Shown: positions 8,048-17,119 of the stretch, piece by piece
Layout: every line of letters begins with the position of its first letter
Numbering within the stretch: the stretch's first letter is position 1
From: Palauibacter sp022826685
GTDB lineage: Bacteria; Gemmatimonadota; Gemmatimonadetes; Palauibacterales; Palauibacteraceae
NCBI RefSeq assembly: GCF_965221685.1
Contig: NZ_OZ244907.1
DNA length: 64,000 nt
Direction: 5' to 3' (one strand)
The notes under the pieces: model-generated
The model's database searches: none
Told to the model about the DNA's origin: nothing
Seen by the model: the letters and a program-made list of their open reading frames with translations, nothing else
Made by a program: the position numbers and the translations under genes

Positions 8048-10144
8048 TCAGGCCTTCTCGGCCGGGGCGAGGGCCGCGCGCCGGGAGAGCTTGAGACGGC
8101 CGCGGTCATCCACGGCGAGCAGCTTCACCTTCACCTCGTCGCCGGGGCTCACCACATCCTCCGTCCTGGCGGTGCGGCCCTCCTCGAGTTCCGAGATGTG
8201 GCACAGGCCCTCGACCCCGGGGATGATCTCGACGAAGGCGCCGAAGTCCGTGGTGTTCTTTACGACGCCGCGGTACACGCGGCCGACCTCCGGCTCCTGG
8301 ACGATGCCTTCCACCATCTCGCGCGCATGCTGCGCACCCGCGCCCGAGGGCGCCGCGATGGTGACCGTGCCCGAGTCGTCGATGTTGACCTCGGTGCCCG
8401 TCTCCTCCTGGATCATCCGGATCGTCTTCCCCTTCGGCCCGATGACCTCGCCGATCTTCTGGGGGTTGATCTGAAGCGTGACGATCCGCGGCGCGTGCGG
8501 CGACATCTCTTCGCGGGCCGCCTCGAGCGTCTCGTTCATCGCCTCGAGGATCCGCAGCCGGGCTTCGCGCGCCCGGGCCAACGCCTCCCGCAGCGTGTCG
8601 ACGGAGAGCCCGTCGGCCTTGATATCCATCTGGACGGCCGTGATCCCGCGCTCGGTGCCGGCGATCTTGAAGTCCATGTCGCCGAGGGCATCCTCCACGC
8701 CGAGGATGTCGGTCAGCACCTCGACCTTGTCGCCCTCCTTGACGAGCCCCATCGCGATCCCCGCGCAGGGAGCCCGCATCGGTACACCGGCATCCATGAG
8801 GGAGAGCGATCCGCCGCAGACGGAAGCCATCGAACTCGACCCGTTCGACTCCAGGATATCGGACACGACCCTGATCGTGTACGGAAAGTCCTCGTACGCC
8901 GGGAGCAGGGCCTGGAGCGCGCGCTCGGCGAGCATGCCGTGGCCCGTCTCCCGCCGGCTCGTGCCCCGGAACATCCGCACTTCGCCGGTGGAAAAGCCGG
9001 GGAAATTGTAGTGGAGCATGAAGGATTTCGAGGTCTCTTCGCGCACATCGACGGAATCGATCCGCTGCTCGTCCCTCACCGTTCCGAGCGTCGTCACCGC
9101 AAGCGCCTGCGTCTGGCCTCGCGTGAAGAGCGCCGAACCGTGCGTTCGCGGCAGGAGGCCGACGTCGCAGGTGATGTCGCGGACGTCGTTCATGCCGCGA
9201 CCGTCGATACGCTCGCCGTCTTCGAGAATGCGGCGGCGCATGATCCCCTTCTCCAGTTTGCGCAGGGCTGCGCCGACATCGCCGGAGCAGTCGGGGTGGT
9301 CCGCTTCGAGCCTTTCCGTGAGAGCTTCGCGCAGGGCCGACAGGGCGCGCCCGCGCTCTTCCTTGTCGGCGACCCTCAGCGCATCCCCGACCTGTCCGGC
9401 CGCCTGCTCCGCGACCTTGCTCACAACCTCCGGATCGGGTCCGACGGGCTCGTACTCGAACGTGTCCGGGGCTCCGGCCATCCGAACCAGCTCGCGCTGG
9501 AGCCCGATCAACTCGACGATCGCCTTCTGCCCCACCTGCATCGCCTCGAGGAATTCGTCCTCGGTGGCTTCCAGGCAGGCACCCTCGACCATCACGATCG
9601 AGTCCTCGGATCCGGCGACCACGATCTCCAGGTCGCACATCTCGAGGTCGTCGAAGGTCGGGTTGACGAGCCAGTCGCCGTCGCGGCGCGCGACGCGGAC
9701 GCCGGCGATGGGCCCGCCCCACGGAATTGGCGACAGGAGGAGCGCGGTAGAAGCGCCCAGCATCCCGATGACATCCGCGTCGTTCTCCTGATCCGCGGAG
9801 ATGATGAAACAGACGACCTGCGTGTCGTTGCGGTAGTCCTCCGGGAAGAGCGGCCGAAGGGGCCGGTCGATCTGCCGCGCCGAGATCGTCTCCTTCTCGC
9901 CGGGCCGGGTTTCACGCTTGATGAACCCGCCGGGGAACTTGCCGGCGGCGTAGGTCTTCTCGCGGTACTCGACCGTGAGAGGAAAGAAGGGGAGGTGCGT
10001 CGGCTTGCGATCCGCCGTGGCGGTCACGAGCACGGCGGTCTCCCCGTACTGCACATAGACGGCGCCATCGGCCTGCCGGGCCATCCTGCCCGTCTCCAGG
10101 ATCAGGGGCCGTCCGTGGAATTCAGTTTCGATTCGGTGTGTCAT
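8048..10144 (-). CDS. pnp: Polyribonucleotide nucleotidyltransferase (PNPase)
   Basis: 3'-5' phosphorolytic exoribonuclease and RNA-degradosome component, 698 aa. Two RNase PH domains flank an alpha-helical domain, followed by a KH domain (INPQKIGEVIGPKGKTIRMI) and a C-terminal S1 domain (VKNTTDFGAFVEIIPGVEG). The ATG at 10144 (MTHRIETEFHGR) is chosen because purine-rich GAAGAAGAG precedes it; the frame extends 22 codons further but without homology. It follows rpsO, the classic arrangement. Confidence 0.98.
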   Translation of the reverse strand: MTHRIETEFHGRPLILETGRMARQADGAVYVQYGETAVLVTATADRKPTHLPFFPLTVEYREKTYAAGKFPGGFIKRETRPGEKETISARQIDRPLRPLFPEDYRNDTQVVCFIISADQENDADVIGMLGASTALLLSPIPWGGPIAGVRVARRDGDWLVNPTFDDLEMCDLEIVVAGSEDSIVMVEGACLEATEDEFLEAMQVGQKAIVELIGLQRELVRMAGAPDTFEYEPVGPDPEVVSKVAEQAAGQVGDALRVADKEERGRALSALREALTERLEADHPDCSGDVGAALRKLEKGIMRRRILEDGERIDGRGMNDVRDITCDVGLLPRTHGSALFTRGQTQALAVTTLGTVRDEQRIDSVDVREETSKSFMLHYNFPGFSTGEVRMFRGTSRRETGHGMLAERALQALLPAYEDFPYTIRVVSDILESNGSSSMASVCGGSLSLMDAGVPMRAPCAGIAMGLVKEGDKVEVLTDILGVEDALGDMDFKIAGTERGITAVQMDIKADGLSVDTLREALARAREARLRILEAMNETLEAAREEMSPHAPRIVTLQINPQKIGEVIGPKGKTIRMIQEETGTEVNIDDSGTVTIAAPSGAGAQHAREMVEGIVQEPEVGRVYRGVVKNTTDFGAFVEIIPGVEGLCHISELEEGRTARTEDVVSPGDEVKVKLLAVDDRGRLKLSRRAALAPAEKA

Positions 10145-10172
10145 TCTGTTTTTCTCTTCTTCTTTCGAGTGT

Positions 10173-10195
10173 GGCGCCGCGGGATTCCGCGCGCC
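10173..10195 (-). promoter_or_regulatory. GC-rich hairpin in the pnp leader
   Basis: About 30 bases before the pnp ATG, GGCG-C-CGCGG-GATT-CCGCG-CGCC can fold into a 9-bp stem with one bulged base. In enterobacteria PNPase autoregulates through an RNase III-cut hairpin in the rpsO-pnp gap. A similar role here is inference, since such stems also arise by chance in GC-rich DNA. The rest of the 226-bp rpsO-pnp gap shows no gene. Confidence 0.35.
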
Positions 10196-10370
10196 GCGCC
10201 GGCCTCTCACCGGACCGGACGCTCATGGTTTCTTATCGACCTTGCATCGGCTTCTTCGATTCAGCACCCCGGTTGGGGGGATCCGGCGCGGTACGAGGGA
10301 AGGAAGGCGGAGGCCCGACGATGCGGGCCGGCGGAAGCGGAGGCGGAAGTCTGCGGAGCGGGACGGCGCC

Positions 10371-10634
10371 TCAATGGCGTAGCCCGAGCTCCTCAATGAC
10401 CGTTCGGTAGCGGTCGAGATCCGTCCGGCGGAGGTAGTTCAACAGTCGACGGCGTCGGCCAACCATCTTCAGTAGTCCGCGACGGCTGTGATGATCCTTT
10501 GGATGATCCCGGAAATGCCCGGTCAACTCTTCGATGCGAGCCGTGAGCAGTGCGATCTGCACCGGAGCCGACCCCTGGTCGTTCTCGCGCCGCGAGAACT
10601 CCTCTATGATTTCCTGCTTCTTTGTCTTTTCCAC
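10371..10634 (-). CDS. rpsO: 30S ribosomal protein S15
   Basis: Primary 16S rRNA-binding protein of the small-subunit platform, 87 aa, standard length. Typical S15 features: GSAPVQIALLTARIEELTGH, the HHSRRGLLKMVGRRRRLL basic helix and a C-terminal YRTVIEELGLR. It precedes pnp by 226 bp. A promoter with a palindrome in its spacer lies about 100 bp upstream, so it may start its own transcription unit. Confidence 0.98.
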   Translation of the reverse strand: MEKTKKQEIIEEFSRRENDQGSAPVQIALLTARIEELTGHFRDHPKDHHSRRGLLKMVGRRRRLLNYLRRTDLDRYRTVIEELGLRH

Positions 10635-10732
10635 GTCTCTCTATTATCCCTCGATCCGCCGCCCCGCTTCAGCCCGCGGAGCGACCGGCAAGATGGCGAA
10701 GCTCTGCCGTGCCGCTTCACATACAATCCATA

Positions 10733-10761
10733 AAACTAGAATCGACACGTGTCTCTGTAAA
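10733..10761 (-). promoter_or_regulatory. rpsO promoter with palindromic spacer
   Basis: On the minus strand TTTACA (10756-10761), a 17-bp spacer and TAGTTT (10733-10738) make a plausible promoter starting about 90 bases before rpsO. The spacer contains the perfect palindrome GACACGTGTC (10744-10753), a candidate operator. The promoter sits just after the stop of the beta-propeller gene, separating rpsO-pnp from the translation operon. Confidence 0.45.
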
Positions 10762-10776
10762 GGTAAGCTCCCGCGC

Positions 10777-11898
10777 TCACCTGCCGGACGGGTTCGCCGC
10801 CGGGCAATCGGGGCCGGCGAGCACGGGCTCGAAAAGGACGGCGCGGGCGATCCCGCCTTCTTCCCGGACGCCGAACAGGAGCTGATCATCTCCCGTGCCT
10901 CTCAGCGCTTCGTCGCGCCGGGTACGCGCGATGAGTGCGCCGGTCGCGGGATCGATCACATCCAGGATGGTGTCGAGGAGCCGGTCGAGGTCGAGCGGCG
11001 ATGGCGCGGTGGCAGCGTTCGCCTCCCGGTTTTCGTCGGCGACCCAGGTGCCCGCCCACAACAGGCCGCGGTCGACACGAAGACTGATGACGATGGAGGG
11101 AGCCGGCGCCGAGACGGGCGCCCCCGGCCGTGGCGGTCCCGGGTCGAACCACCGCGGGTCCCCGGCCAGGCGCGTGACGGGCTCGCTCCCGTCTTCCGGA
11201 TCCCACGCCTCGAACCCGTATCCCCCGGCCCGGGTCGTCCATACGCTGCCCTGCCCGTCCAGGGCGACGGGGGCGCGGAAGAAGTTCACGACCCACGATG
11301 CCACGGGCACGGCACCGAGGCTCGCAAGTCGGACTCCGTCGCGGCCGACGATTTCCGTCGTCGCACTCAGTTGATCGTCGATCTGGCCGAACCCGGAGAC
11401 GGCATGCCGCTCCCCGGCCCCAAGGGTAACGAAGTCGAGCCCGTGAAGGCTTCGGATATCCGTCGTTTCGAGCAGTCCCCCATCCGCCGAGACGTGCGTG
11501 ATGCGGCGGTTGACGAGGTCGAGGATCCGCAGACTGCCATCGGATCCGGGACGCACGCGTCCCGGGACGCGATGTTCGCCGGGCCCGTCTCCGTTCCCTC
11601 CAAGGGCCTCCATGAACGCGCCGTCCGGGTCGAATACGAGCAGTTGTCCGCGGTTCTCCACGCTCGCCACCACGTAGTGACCCACCGCCGTGCGCGTGAT
11701 TTCCGGGCGGCTTCCGACCGTCCCGGGGTCGCCGGGAGCGCCGAGGCGAAGGACTTCCCGGAGCTGCACCGCACATTCCCCCGCTTCGTCCGCAATCGCC
11801 ACGAGCGACTGGGCATGGGACGGCTGCGGCACTCCCGCGCAGACGACGATGGCGATGAGCCACGGATGTCCGGCCCGTACCGTCAGCTTGCCGCTCAT
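10777..11898 (-). CDS. Exported six-bladed beta-propeller-like protein, function unknown
   Basis: 373 aa with a signal peptide ending at about AQS (residues 29-31, after PQPSHA). The body repeats propeller-like blades: GHYVVASVENRGQLLVFDPDG, GSLRILDLVNRRITHVSADG and later GQGSVWTTRAGGYGFEAWD. It resembles the NHL-like six-bladed propellers common in soil and marine Gram-negatives; this is a fold-level call. The ATG overlaps the ribF stop (ATGA), so an exported protein is translationally coupled to a translation/riboflavin operon. I cannot name a substrate or partner. Confidence 0.7.
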   Translation of the reverse strand: MSGKLTVRAGHPWLIAIVVCAGVPQPSHAQSLVAIADEAGECAVQLREVLRLGAPGDPGTVGSRPEITRTAVGHYVVASVENRGQLLVFDPDGAFMEALGGNGDGPGEHRVPGRVRPGSDGSLRILDLVNRRITHVSADGGLLETTDIRSLHGLDFVTLGAGERHAVSGFGQIDDQLSATTEIVGRDGVRLASLGAVPVASWVVNFFRAPVALDGQGSVWTTRAGGYGFEAWDPEDGSEPVTRLAGDPRWFDPGPPRPGAPVSAPAPSIVISLRVDRGLLWAGTWVADENREANAATAPSPLDLDRLLDTILDVIDPATGALIARTRRDEALRGTGDDQLLFGVREEGGIARAVLFEPVLAGPDCPAANPSGR

Positions 11899-12815
11899 GT
11901 ACCCGTTTCCCTGAAGTATTCGAGGCCGTCTGCGAGGTCCCGGCGCATCTGCGCGGCGAGATCGTCTCCCGACGGGAACGTCCGCACCTCCCGCAGCCGG
12001 TGGAGGACGTCGACGATCACGCGCTCTCCATAGATGTCGCGCTCGAAATCGATGAGGAAGAGTTCGATGGCCGGCGGAGAGCCCGCAAAGGTCGGCCGGG
12101 CGCCGAGGTGCAGCAGTCCATCGGCGCGTTCGGAGCCGAGCGTGGCGCGCACCGTGTAGATGCCCTCGGCCGGAAGGAGTTTGTCGGGAGGGGGAGGCGT
12201 GAGGTTGGCCGTCGGAAAACCGAGTGTCCTGCCCCGTCCGAGTCCCCGGATCACGGTGCCGCGGAACGAATACGGACGACCGAGGCCCGCGGCCGCTCCC
12301 TCCATGTCGCCCTCTGACACGGCCTGCCGAACCCGCGTGGATGAGACGGGGGATCCGTCCGTCTCGACGCCTCCGACGACGGAGACTTCGAACCCGTGGA
12401 TTCCGCCCAGCCGTTCAAGCACGGAGACATCTCCCGCGCGCCCGCGCCCGAAGCCGTGGTCGTACCCGATCACGACCTCCGCCGGGCGGAAGCGCGGAAC
12501 GACGATGTCCTCCACGAATTCCTCGGGAGAGTAACGGGAGAGCTCGGGCGTGAAGGCAACGAACGCGACGTAGTCCAGGCCGAGTTGGGCGAGGATCTCC
12601 TTCTTCTCGTTCGGCAGCGTGAGAAGCGGGGGGGCAACCTCGGGACGCACGACACGGAGGGGATGCGGGTCGAAGGTAAGGAGCACCGCCCGGCCGCTCC
12701 GCGCGCGCGCGCGACGCCCGACATCGCGCAGGATCGCCTGGTGTCCGAGGTGGACCCCGTCGAACGTCCCCACGGTGACGATGGTGCCCCGAACGTACGG
12801 GGGGAGCCCGCTCAC
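11895..12815 (-). CDS. ribF: Bifunctional riboflavin kinase / FAD synthetase
   Basis: Makes FMN and then FAD from riboflavin, 306 aa. N-terminal FAD synthetase domain with TVGTFDGVHLGHQ (about 13-25) and SSTRVRQAVSEGD; C-terminal kinase domain with LGRGRTLGFPTANL and the late FERDIYGERVIVD. The start is the GTG at 12815, which overlaps the truB stop as GTGA; the frame extends upstream only as a shadow of truB. Follows truB, a common bacterial order. Confidence 0.96.
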   Translation of the reverse strand: MSGLPPYVRGTIVTVGTFDGVHLGHQAILRDVGRRARARSGRAVLLTFDPHPLRVVRPEVAPPLLTLPNEKKEILAQLGLDYVAFVAFTPELSRYSPEEFVEDIVVPRFRPAEVVIGYDHGFGRGRAGDVSVLERLGGIHGFEVSVVGGVETDGSPVSSTRVRQAVSEGDMEGAAAGLGRPYSFRGTVIRGLGRGRTLGFPTANLTPPPPDKLLPAEGIYTVRATLGSERADGLLHLGARPTFAGSPPAIELFLIDFERDIYGERVIVDVLHRLREVRTFPSGDDLAAQMRRDLADGLEYFRETGT

Positions 12816-13726
12816 GCGGCAAACACCTTCTTCGGATGGAGGCGGCCGTCGCGCTCCTCGGCAATGGCGAGGAGGTCGTCGGAGGCGTACAGCGCGACCG
12901 GACCCCCGGTGGCCTCCCCCGAGTCGCGCGCGCACCCCGGCGGGGGCAGCACCTCTCCGCGCTCGACCGATCTTCCGTGGCGGATCTCGTCCCGCTCCCC
13001 GTCGCTCAGCTCCCGCCGCCACACCCACGGCAGCGCGGCCATCCCGGGGCGCCAGGCCGTGGACGCCGCGGCCACGGCTTCCGCCGCCGCGGCGGGAGAG
13101 GTCGCCTCGTCCACCCCGAAGGGGCCGATCGCGGTGCGGCGCAGCGCCGTCAGGTGCGCCCCCGGTCCGAGATCCCGCCCGATGTCACGGGCGAGCGCAC
13201 GCATGTAGGTACCGGTGGAAACGCTCGCGCGGAAGCGAACCCGGGGGAGATCGACCTCCGTAACCGCGATCTCGTGGATCGTCACCTCGCGTGCCTCGAG
13301 CCGGGGACGCTCCCCTCGGCGGGCCACCGCGTAGGCGCGCTCGCCACCGGCGCGGCGCGCGGAGTAGGCGGACGGCACCTGTCGTCCGACGCCCTCGCGA
13401 GCCGCCAGGGAAGCCCGGATCGCCTCCGCATCCAGCTCCCGCCAGGCAGCGTCTTCCGATACGGTCTTTCCCATGAGATCGTCCGTGTCGGTCTCACGCC
13501 CGAGCGCCATCGTCGCATCGTAGGATTTCGGGAGCCCGTGGTAGAGATCGGCGAGTCGGGTGAAAGACCCGACGAGCGACAGGAGGAGCCCCGTCGCGAA
13601 GGGGTCGAGCGTCCCGGTGTGACCGACCCGGCGCACGCCCAGCGCCCGGCGGACCCGAAGGACGATGTCGTGCGAGGTGGCTCCGGCCGGCTTGTCGACG
13701 AGGAGCAGACCGGCTTCAGCCGTCAC
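12812..13726 (-). CDS. truB: tRNA pseudouridine-55 synthase
   Basis: Forms pseudouridine 55 in the T loop of tRNAs, 304 aa. The catalytic motif GHTGTLDPFATGLL gives the nucleophile D41; LLLVDKPAGATSHD opens the protein, STGTYMRALARDIG is in the middle, and there is a C-terminal PUA-like region. The start is GTG at 13726, inside the end of rbfA (11-bp overlap); upstream frame has no homology. Part of the rimP-nusA-infB-rbfA-truB operon. Confidence 0.96.
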   Translation of the reverse strand: MTAEAGLLLVDKPAGATSHDIVLRVRRALGVRRVGHTGTLDPFATGLLLSLVGSFTRLADLYHGLPKSYDATMALGRETDTDDLMGKTVSEDAAWRELDAEAIRASLAAREGVGRQVPSAYSARRAGGERAYAVARRGERPRLEAREVTIHEIAVTEVDLPRVRFRASVSTGTYMRALARDIGRDLGPGAHLTALRRTAIGPFGVDEATSPAAAAEAVAAASTAWRPGMAALPWVWRRELSDGERDEIRHGRSVERGEVLPPPGCARDSGEATGGPVALYASDDLLAIAEERDGRLHPKKVFAA

Positions 13727-14072
13727 GCGACCCCTCGTCCTCGCGAGCCTGGCGCAGCAGTTCCTCGATCCGGCTCGCGTGCTCGGGCGTTTCGTCGGGC
13801 AGAAAGCGGAATTCGGGGATCTTCCGCAACCGGAGCGACCGGCCGAGTTCCCGTCGTATGAACCCCACCGCGTGTTCCAGACCCTCGATACCCTCAGATA
13901 CGTCCTCGTCGGAGCGAATGTAGACGGTGGCGAAGGAAAGATCCCTCGTCGCCCGCACATCGGTCACGACCACGCCGTCGAGACGTGGGTCCTTGAGCGA
14001 CCCGAGAAGGAGGCGCGTGAGTTCGCGCCGGAACAGTTCGCCCAGCCGTTCGCTCCGGTGACGATGGCTCAC
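13716..14072 (-). CDS. rbfA: Ribosome-binding factor A
   Basis: Small-subunit maturation factor, 118 aa. It has the KH-like RbfA fold signals RSERLGELFRRELTRLL, DPRLDGVVVTDVRATRDLSFA and FIRRELGRSLRLRKIPEFRF. It lies between the DUF503 gene and truB in the canonical operon. The last 20 residues are charged and probably flexible. Confidence 0.96.
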   Translation of the reverse strand: MSHRHRSERLGELFRRELTRLLLGSLKDPRLDGVVVTDVRATRDLSFATVYIRSDEDVSEGIEGLEHAVGFIRRELGRSLRLRKIPEFRFLPDETPEHASRIEELLRQAREDEGSRDG

Positions 14073-14100
14073 GCGCTCTCCCGCGCCGGGTAGCCGGCCT

Positions 14101-14385
14101 TCACAGGAACTCGGTCTCGGACTCGATGACCTGCGCCCGCGGGTCGGACCTCAGGAAGAGGTCGACGCGTCCGAGAACGGACTCGGCGTGCCGACGTTCG
14201 CCCGATACGACGCAGGCCGTGATCTCGGCCATCGAGGCCCGGTCGCGAAGCCCGGTCTCGGCGGCGGAAACCCGGAACTTCAGGATCGTGCGCTCACGCA
14301 GACCGCGGATCACCGACCGCTTCGCCTTGAGCGACCGGCAGCCCGGGAGGTGAAATACCCAGCGGCGCACCCCGATGACGGCCAT
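14101..14385 (-). CDS. DUF503 (YlxP-like) protein
   Basis: 94 aa. Matches the small DUF503 family, usually found between infB and rbfA: GCRSLKAKRSVIRGLRER followed by FRVSAAETGLRDR. Members have a ferredoxin-like fold and have been linked to ribosome assembly, but the molecular role is not settled. ATG start; 16 bp after infB and 28 bp before rbfA, so almost certainly cotranscribed. Confidence 0.9.
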   Translation of the reverse strand: MAVIGVRRWVFHLPGCRSLKAKRSVIRGLRERTILKFRVSAAETGLRDRASMAEITACVVSGERRHAESVLGRVDLFLRSDPRAQVIESETEFL

Positions 14386-14401
14386 GACGCCCCGCGGAAG
14401 G

Positions 14402-17119
14402 TCAGCCCGCCGGTGCTCCGGAGAGGGTGCGCGCGACCTCCACCACCTCGTAGCACTCGATCACATCGCCGACCTTGATGTCGTTGTAGTTCTCGATCGA
14501 TATGCCGCACTCGTAGCCGTCTTTCACCTCGCGCACATCCTCCTTGAACCGCCGCAGGCTGTCGATCCGACCCTGGTAGATCTGGATCTGGTCGCGCAGG
14601 AGGCGGATCGGAAGGTTGCGCCGCATCGTGCCGGACTGGACGTAACAGCCCGCGATCGTCCCCGCCTTCGGAACGCGGAAGAGTTCACGGATCTCGGCCA
14701 TGCCGGCCGTGATCTCGCGCTGCTCGGGCGCGAGCAGCCCTTCGAGCGCGAGGCGGATCTCCTCGACCGCCTCGTAGATCACGTTGTAGATCCGGATCTC
14801 GATCGACTCCCGTTCCGCGGCGGCCGCCGCTCCGGCGTCGGGTCGGACGTGGAAGCCGACGATGATCGCCTCCGAAGTCGAGGCCAGCAGAATGTCGGAT
14901 TCGTTGATGCCGCCGACGGCCCGGTGGATGACCTCGACCGAAACCTCGTCGGTCGACAGCCGCTCGAGGCTGTCGGAGAGCGCCTGGACCGACCCATCCG
15001 TGTCGCCCTTGATGACGACGTTGAGACGCGCGCCCTCGCCCGCCTTGACCGCGGCGAAGACATCCTCGAGCCGCGTTCCGGTCGCCCTGCGGCGGATGTC
15101 CTTCTCCCGCTCCAGTTGCTGGCGCCGCGAGACGATCTCGCGAACCCTCGACGCGGAGAGGGCGACGAGGGAGTCGCCCGCCTGCGGCACGCCCTCGATC
15201 CCGAGCACTCGCACGGGGATTCCCGGGCCGGCGCTCGTGACTTTTCGGCCCCGCTCATCGAGGAGCGCGCGGACGCGCCCGCCGTGGAGTCCGCAGACGA
15301 AGTCGGCGCCCACCTCCAGCGTCCCCCGCTCCACGAGCACGGTCGCGACCGGGCCCATGCCGCGGTCCAGCTGCGCCTCGACGACGGTCCCGCGGGCTTC
15401 TCTCTCCGGGTTCGCCTTCAGCTCGAGGATCTCCGCCTGGAGAAGGACCTTCTCGAGAAGGTCGTCCAGCCCTTCGCCCGTCTTCGCCGAGACGTCCGCG
15501 CCGAGAATCTCGCCGCCGAAGTCCTCGAGGACGACCTCGCGCGCCAGGAGTTCCCTCTTGACGCGATCCACATCCGCCGACGGAAGGTCGACCTTGTTCA
15601 CCGCGACGATGATCGGTACCGACGCGTTCCGGGCGTGGCTGATCGCTTCGATCGTCTGGGGCATCACGGAGTCGTCGGCAGCCACCACGAGGATCACGAT
15701 GTCCGTGACCTCCGCGCCGCGTGCCCGCATCGCCGTGAACGCCTCGTGGCCGGGCGTGTCGAGGAAGGTGATCGTCCGACCCTCCGCGAGGACCACGTGA
15801 TACGCGCCGATGTGCTGCGTGATGCCTCCCGCCTCTCCCGCGATCACGTTCGTGCTCCGGATACGGTCGAGCAACGAGGTCTTTCCATGGTCGACGTGGC
15901 CCATCACGGTCACGATCGGCGGCCGGGACACCAACTGGCTCTCGTCCTCGGGCAGGTCTTCGTCGTCGCTCGCGAGGTCCGCCTCGAACCCCTCCTCCCG
16001 GATCGCCGTGAAGCCGGCCTCTTCGCAGATGAGTTCGATCTGGCCGAAGTCGAGCCGCTGATTGATCGTCACCATGAGGCCGAGGTTCTTGAACGCCGAG
16101 GTGATGATGGCCTGCGGCGGGACCTCGATCAGGTCGGCGAGCTCGGACACGGTGAGGAACTCGTTGACCCGAACCGTCGCCTTCTCGGTGCGCTGTTCGA
16201 GTTCGCGCTGCTCGCGCTCCGCCTCGCGCTGCTGTTGCTGCGTTTCGCGACGCCGCTTCCGCGGCGAGGATTGCCCCATCGCGGCGAGCGTCTTGCGGAA
16301 ATTCTGCTGGACGGCGTTTCGATCCACCCGACGCCGCTTCTTCCCGTCTCCGCCGCGAGATTTCTTGCGACCGTCGACGGTGTAGCCTTCGGCCGAGATT
16401 CGCACCTTGCCGCCGGGACCCGCCGAAGCCCTCGGGCCCGAGGGCGCGGGGGGGGCCGCGGGCGACGGCATGTCACGGCGGACCGGCTTCGGCCGACGCG
16501 CGGGGCGCGCCGGAGCGGCCGGCTCCTCCGCTGCCGCCTCCGTCTCCTCCGGTTCCGCTTCGAGTTCGGCGATTTCCGTCTCTGCCGACTCCGCGATCTC
16601 GACGGGCGCTTCCGCTGCCGCCGGCTCGTCCGCCTTCGGGGCGGGCTCCTCGGGCGCGTCGGCGGGCTCCGGAGCGATTTCGGCCTCAGGCTCGACTTCG
16701 GGCTCAGGCTGTGGCGTCTCGGTCACGACTTCGGGCTCGGGCCCGACCTCGGTTCCGACCCCGGTCTCGGCCTCGACCGGAGATTCGATCTCCGTCACAC
16801 CGGTGGCCGCCGCAATTTCCTCTTCCGCCGTCTCGGGGGGCGGTTGGACCTCTTCTTCGGACTCGGTCTCCGTCGTCGCGGTCGTGAGCGACGCGGGAGC
16901 GGCCCTCCGCCGGCGACGGCGTCGCCGCACGGGGGCCGCGGTACCGGTGACCGCCTCACCCCGCCGCTCGCGCTCGAGCCGCGCATGAAGACGCGCCACA
17001 CTCGCGGAGTCCACGCTCGACATGTGGCTTCGCACAGGCACATCCATCTCACGCAGCAACTGGATGAGGTGACTCGTGTCGAGTCTCAGCTCCTCCGCGA
17101 CCTCGAAGACACGCTTCAT
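14402..17119 (-). CDS. infB: Translation initiation factor IF-2
   Basis: GTPase that brings initiator tRNA to the 30S subunit, 905 aa. A short N-terminal IF2_N helix bundle (1-55) is followed by about 190 residues of very acidic Ala/Glu/Pro repeats (about 85-205), a basic linker, a second IF2_N-like region (about 312-370) and the G domain with GHVDHGKT (407-414), DTPGH (454-458) and NKVD (508-511). Domains II-IV follow to the end. The ATG overlaps the L7Ae-like gene stop (ATGA). The acidic linker has strong codon repetition, which creates very long antisense open frames. Confidence 0.98.
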   Translation of the reverse strand: MKRVFEVAEELRLDTSHLIQLLREMDVPVRSHMSSVDSASVARLHARLERERRGEAVTGTAAPVRRRRRRRRAAPASLTTATTETESEEEVQPPPETAEEEIAAATGVTEIESPVEAETGVGTEVGPEPEVVTETPQPEPEVEPEAEIAPEPADAPEEPAPKADEPAAAEAPVEIAESAETEIAELEAEPEETEAAAEEPAAPARPARRPKPVRRDMPSPAAPPAPSGPRASAGPGGKVRISAEGYTVDGRKKSRGGDGKKRRRVDRNAVQQNFRKTLAAMGQSSPRKRRRETQQQQREAEREQRELEQRTEKATVRVNEFLTVSELADLIEVPPQAIITSAFKNLGLMVTINQRLDFGQIELICEEAGFTAIREEGFEADLASDDEDLPEDESQLVSRPPIVTVMGHVDHGKTSLLDRIRSTNVIAGEAGGITQHIGAYHVVLAEGRTITFLDTPGHEAFTAMRARGAEVTDIVILVVAADDSVMPQTIEAISHARNASVPIIVAVNKVDLPSADVDRVKRELLAREVVLEDFGGEILGADVSAKTGEGLDDLLEKVLLQAEILELKANPEREARGTVVEAQLDRGMGPVATVLVERGTLEVGADFVCGLHGGRVRALLDERGRKVTSAGPGIPVRVLGIEGVPQAGDSLVALSASRVREIVSRRQQLEREKDIRRRATGTRLEDVFAAVKAGEGARLNVVIKGDTDGSVQALSDSLERLSTDEVSVEVIHRAVGGINESDILLASTSEAIIVGFHVRPDAGAAAAAERESIEIRIYNVIYEAVEEIRLALEGLLAPEQREITAGMAEIRELFRVPKAGTIAGCYVQSGTMRRNLPIRLLRDQIQIYQGRIDSLRRFKEDVREVKDGYECGISIENYNDIKVGDVIECYEVVEVARTLSGAPAG

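Noticed and set aside
8039..10399. 786-codon plus-strand open frame antisense to pnp
   Set aside because: No recognisable motifs; pnp on the minus strand is full length with all domains.
16520..16900. Repeat-like stretch inside infB resembling a tandem array
   Set aside because: It encodes the acidic Ala/Glu/Pro linker of IF-2 in frame; codon repetition, not a CRISPR or satellite.
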